A DNA stretch of 64,000 bases, from the NCBI GenBank assembly GCA_905221605.1, contig CAJNDS010002348.1, forward strand, positions 411,242 through 475,241. Reading direction: 5' to 3'. Of this stretch, positions 63,400 to 64,000 are shown piece after piece. Origin of the DNA: Symbiodinium natans (taxonomy: Eukaryota > Sar > Dinophyceae > Suessiales > Symbiodiniaceae). A model generated the notes under the pieces. That model had not been told where the DNA came from, searched no databases, and worked only from the letters and a program-made list of their open reading frames with translations. Numbering within the stretch: the stretch's first letter is position 1; each line of letters starts with the position of its first letter. Position numbers and translations under genes: made by a program.

Positions 63400-64000
63400 C
63401 CATTACAACTCTTTGTTTACATATGTTACAATTACATGACAATCTCCTTTTTGTGAAAATTCAATATTTTGTGTTTTTTCTCATGATATGTCATTCTGTG
63501 GAATTCGACTTGTATGGTAGAAATCTACTAGCCAAGAAATGATTATGACATCTCTATTTTAGATATCCAATGGCACCATTACTATATTCCAATTATTACT
63601 GCCCTTTGCTAGGTAGGGGCTTTGAGTTTTTGTTCTTTTTTTCTATTCTTTTTTTACTTTCTTAAGAATCTTTATTCGAGAGATGCTATTATATGATGAA
63701 TATTTTAATGAATACAAAATTTTGCGTGTATTATTCTCTTTCTTTTTCATTTCCGAATATTCAGAAGATAGTTTATATTTGGATATTCTTATGTTCGGAT
63801 TATATTTATAAAATTTCATTGCGGAATATTTTCATCTTATTATCTGATGGGATAAAGATTTTTTTCGTGATTCATTCTCGATATTGGGATTTCTGAATAT
63901 TCATTCAGATTCATTGTAGATTATAATATGATATTTTATTGATATTAATGAAATCGGGAATTTATATTCTTATTTATCTATTATGATTCTTTACTTTTGG
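63400..64000. other. AT-rich tail of unknown origin
   Basis: Base composition changes sharply to AT-rich with no telomere units. The only frame of note (63693-63896, hydrophobic, Ile/Phe/Tyr-rich) is what AT-rich sequence gives by chance. It could be an organellar insertion, an AT-rich transposon or an assembly junction. Confidence 0.5.

Overview
The window looks like nuclear DNA of a dinoflagellate, probably a Symbiodinium-like (Suessiales) alga. Three things point there. The dominant repeat is the Arabidopsis-type telomere unit TTTAGGG/CCCTAAA, which dinoflagellates use. The exons I could reconstruct are bounded by GT, GC or GA donors and mostly by AG|G acceptors, the relaxed splice code described for dinoflagellates. 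There is also a Ty1/copia pol gene of the type common in these genomes. Apart from that pol gene, no ORF longer than about 140 codons looks coding; the longer ones near 32 kb are repeat artefacts.

The key observation is that the GC-rich islands of about 30-150 bp between the telomeric tracts are largely exons. Nine of them (5071-13772, + strand) join in phase into the C-terminal ~168 residues of coproporphyrinogen III oxidase (CPOX, haem/chlorophyll synthesis), with eight introns (five GC-AG, two GA-AG, one GT-AG) filled with telomere-like repeats and small inverted-repeat elements. A second set (about 37951-44991, + strand) assembles into a GT32-type DXD glycosyltransferase with an N-terminal membrane anchor. 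Other in-phase exon chains, most without a recognisable product, occur on the + strand at 22930-24422, 25395-26724, 47052-47878, 48566-49475, 53490-55470 and 60560-62817, and on the - strand at 33169-33906.

Layout: 1-3760 copia pol remnant and flanks; 5.1-13.8 kb CPOX; 14-28.5 kb telomeric repeats with + strand exons of unidentified genes, interrupted at 19.4-22.6 kb by an inverted-repeat element and a large TIR-bounded region full of tandem and palindromic repeats; 30.9-33.0 kb a second such TIR-bounded element with 102-bp repeats; 33.1-36.6 kb a probable - strand gene; 36.8-45 kb the glycosyltransferase; 45.5-58.3 kb several further + strand genes, including two introns that are copies of one 141-bp hairpin element (introner-like); 58.5-60.3 kb a repeat-rich block without telomeric tracts; 60.5-63.3 kb a last + strand gene; 63.4-64.0 kb a sharply AT-rich tail of unknown origin.

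Three points merit follow-up. Telomere repeats abut exons so that GTTTAGGG acts as donor and TTTAG|G as acceptor. Telomeric tracts lie inside dated short inverted-repeat elements. The hairpin introners differ by compensated changes. Gene models here come from reading frame, splice phase and protein similarity by eye; no alignment or RNA data were available.
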